Assembly: GCA_031430595.1 (NCBI GenBank)
Contig: JANPBU010000035.1
Coordinates: 62,001-126,000, forward strand
Length of the DNA stretch: 64,000 nt
From: JANNBN01 sp031430595
GTDB lineage: Bacteria > Actinomycetota > Acidimicrobiia > Acidimicrobiales > JANYDT01
Reading direction: 5' to 3'
Of this stretch, positions 62,275-64,000 are shown one piece after another. The notes beneath the pieces were generated by a model. It saw nothing but the letters and a program-made list of their open reading frames with translations, made no database searches and was not told where the DNA came from. The position numbers and the translations under genes are program-made. The stretch's first letter is position 1. Every line of letters starts with the position of its first letter.

Positions 62275-63306
62275 TTAGTTAGAGCCGCCTGCTGCGTCTT
62301 CAACCTTTTGTTTACCAGCTGAAATCCACGGCATCATCGCTCGAAGCTCAGCACCCGTCTTTTCGATTGGATGTGCTTTTCCGGCGGCTCGCAGTGCGTT
62401 GAAACTTGGTGATCCGGCCTTGTAATCGGCAATGAATTCCTTCGCAAATTCACCGCTGGTGATTTCGCCCAGAATTTTCCGCATTTCATCTTTCGTACCG
62501 TCAGTAATGATTCGCGGGCCACGGGTAAGGTCGCCGTACTCAGCGGTTGTCGAGATGGAATACCGCATTCCAGAGATACCCTGTTCGTACATCAGGTCGA
62601 CGATGAGCTTCACTTCATGGAGGCACTCGAAATACGCCATTTCTGGCTGGTATCCAGCTTCCACGAGGGTTTCGAAACCCATTTGGACGAGACGGGTCAG
62701 GCCACCACACAGCACAACCTGCTCACCAAACAGATCGGTTTCGGTTTCTTCTGCGAACGTGGTTTCGATGACGCCGGCGCGAGCGCCGCCTACCCCGTAT
62801 GCATACGAAAGCGCGAGCGACTTTGCTTTTCCGCTGGCGTCTTGGTGCACTGCAATAAGGGCTGGTACGCCGCCGCCTTCCGTGTACGTTCGACGAACGA
62901 GATGTCCTGGGCCCTTCGGGGCAATCATGATGACATCGATGTCGGCGGCTGGCTTCACGAGTTCAAAGCGAACGTTCAAACCGTGAGCAAACGCGACGGC
63001 TTGACCGGCAGAGAGGTTCGGGGCAACGTCACGGTCAAATACTTCGGCAATATCGGTATCGGGAAGTGTGATCATCACGAGGTCGGCCCATGCAGAAGCC
63101 TCTGGCATTGACAACACCTTGAGACCGGCTGCTTCAGCCTTGGCCTTCGATGACGAACCTTCGCGTAGGCCAACGACCACGTCGACGCCTGATTCCTTCA
63201 GATTGAGTGCGTGGGCATGTCCTTGCGAGCCGTAGCCAAGGATGGCCACTTTTGTTCCCAAAATGATTGACGGGTCAGCATCTTTTTCGTAATAAACGGT
63301 AGCCAT
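62275..63306 (-). CDS. ilvC: ketol-acid reductoisomerase
   Basis: NADPH-dependent second common step of Ile/Val (and Leu precursor) synthesis. 343 residues, the short class I form. Cofactor loop VAILGYGSQGHAHALNLKESG; metal-binding DLFGEQVVLCGG and ECLHEVKLIVDLMYEQG; IAPKGPGHLVRRTY. ATG 63306 has AAGGAG eight bases upstream, although the frame is open nine codons further. It diverges from ilvY, a LysR gene. Confidence 0.97.
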   Translation of the reverse strand: MATVYYEKDADPSIILGTKVAILGYGSQGHAHALNLKESGVDVVVGLREGSSSKAKAEAAGLKVLSMPEASAWADLVMITLPDTDIAEVFDRDVAPNLSAGQAVAFAHGLNVRFELVKPAADIDVIMIAPKGPGHLVRRTYTEGGGVPALIAVHQDASGKAKSLALSYAYGVGGARAGVIETTFAEETETDLFGEQVVLCGGLTRLVQMGFETLVEAGYQPEMAYFECLHEVKLIVDLMYEQGISGMRYSISTTAEYGDLTRGPRIITDGTKDEMRKILGEITSGEFAKEFIADYKAGSPSFNALRAAGKAHPIEKTGAELRAMMPWISAGKQKVEDAAGGSN

Positions 63307-63435
63307 GATCGTGCTCCTTGTTGAGGTTTGCAACCATTCTGACCTATTCGCAATGATGCGTACAGCGCAGTTTTAGGGCCTAGTTGATGCGTAAACCGGA
63401 TCAGCAGCATTCGTTAACCGTGCGATGCTTGACTT
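63307..63435. promoter_or_regulatory. ilvC-ilvY divergent control region
   Basis: 129 bp between the two starts. It contains TTTGCAACC (near 63328) and TTCGCAATG (near 63347) plus two direct copies of TGATGCGTA at 63354 and 63385, 31 bp apart (three turns). IlvY of enterobacteria binds this divergent region and needs acetolactate-type inducers; similar control is plausible here but the sites are not proven. Confidence 0.5.
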
Positions 63436-64000
63436 ATGCCAGAGCTTGACGACATGCGACTCACCATCGCAGCTGCTGAAGTCACCACGTTTGGGGCCGT
63501 CGCTCGAACCTTTCACGTGAGCCAATCGACGGTCTCGCGGGCTGTACAGCGGGTCGAGATTTCGCTCGGACGTACTCTGTTTACGCGCAGCGGACGCTCC
63601 GTTGAGCTTCAAGGTGATGCTGTCGCGGTAGTCGAAGGACTACGCGACGTGGTACATCAGTGGGATCAACTCGTAGCCACCTCACAAGCTCTTATAGGAA
63701 GTGAACTGACGATTTTTTGTACGGTAACGGCGAGTCAACTCATTGCTCCGCCGCTACTCGAAGCGTTTCGCCGTCGGCGCCCAGACGTTCACCTCGACCT
63801 TCGAACCGGGCCAGCAGGTGCTGCGGTTGACGCCGTGGCCTCGGGCGTTGTAGCGACCGCCATTGCCCCGTTGCCGAACCGGCTTCCATCAGGGCTCATT
63901 GGTGCCGCCATCGAGACCAGCCCGTTCGTTGCTGTCGCACCGGTTGACGTCAAGTCGTTCAATGGACAAACCGTAATTGTGTCGCGTCAGGGTCTTATAC
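63436..64000 (+). CDS. ilvY: LysR-family regulator IlvY (3' truncated by window end)
   Basis: 188 codons are visible and the frame runs off the right edge. The N-terminal HTH is GAVARTFHVSQSTVSRAVQR with VEISLGRTLFTR after it. The effector domain begins ELTIFCTVTASQLIAPPLLE, then FRRRRPDVHLDLRTG and IAPLPNRLPSG, which matches enterobacterial IlvY (LSLFCSVTAAYSHLPPIL type) more than other LysR groups. Its divergence from ilvC reproduces the E. coli ilvY-ilvC arrangement. Confidence 0.85.
   Translation, partial: MPELDDMRLTIAAAEVTTFGAVARTFHVSQSTVSRAVQRVEISLGRTLFTRSGRSVELQGDAVAVVEGLRDVVHQWDQLVATSQALIGSELTIFCTVTASQLIAPPLLEAFRRRRPDVHLDLRTGPAGAAVDAVASGVVATAIAPLPNRLPSGLIGAAIETSPFVAVAPVDVKSFNGQTVIVSRQGLI

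Overview
The window looks like a piece of an actinobacterial chromosome, most likely from the Acidimicrobiia/Ilumatobacter side of the phylum. GC content is moderate and TGA, TAA and TAG are all used as ordinary stops. An IclR-type regulator diverges from leuCD, gltX is followed on the same strand by tRNA-Gln and tRNA-Glu, and LeuA, SerA and SerC are of the actinobacterial style. The placement is inferred from gene content and order read by eye; no database was searched. No plasmid, phage or IS element was seen.

Left end (1-13.4 kb): a surface-polysaccharide and export locus. It holds a Wzt-like ABC ATPase (cut by the left edge), a one-module NRPS-like protein (condensation remnant, adenylation, carrier protein, thioesterase with a Cys nucleophile), a methyltransferase, a YczE-like membrane protein, a glycosyltransferase-like protein, a NeuD-type acetyltransferase, an asparagine synthase, a GT4 glycosyltransferase and a secreted Thr/Pro-rich protein with Calx-beta and pectate-lyase-like domains. 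13.4-22.2 kb holds an EamA transporter, a fatty acid desaturase, an enoyl-CoA hydratase family protein, ahpF, an ahpC interrupted by one in-frame TGA, the gltX-ydcF-tRNA-Gln-tRNA-Glu unit and a secreted metallophosphoesterase.

Middle (22-45 kb): a dispersed branched-chain amino acid and serine region with leuA, ilvE, leuB, leuC, leuD, serA and serC; ilvC and its regulator ilvY lie at the right end. leuA has a classical attenuator, with an 11-residue leader peptide ending in five Leu codons followed by two hairpins. leuC has two phased palindromes between it and a divergent IclR regulator. Interspersed are greA, two GGDEF-EAL proteins, a GH15-like protein lacking a key Glu, a Nudix-GNAT fusion and a HAD-phosphatase/pterin-carbinolamine-dehydratase fusion. 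A decayed ribbon-helix-helix/PIN toxin-antitoxin pair lies between leuA and a small P-loop kinase.

Right (45-64 kb): a degenerate HutF-like amidohydrolase, an ABC exporter pair and an endonuclease/phosphatase. An accessory stretch follows, rich in TetR regulators paired with divergent or adjacent oxidoreductases or hydrolases; its likely operators are readable, and it carries two gene remnants (pirin and SnoaL/NTF2-like). The window closes with a WbsX-like glycan protein, a nitroreductase, an FKBP lipoprotein, ilvC and the start of a divergent ilvY. The most notable observations are the HAD-PCD fusion, the Cys-thioesterase NRPS module in a glycan-export locus, the leuA attenuator, the TGA inside ahpC, the TA remnant, and a 16-bp sequence present three times exactly (a fourth, 12-bp match lies upstream of leuB).
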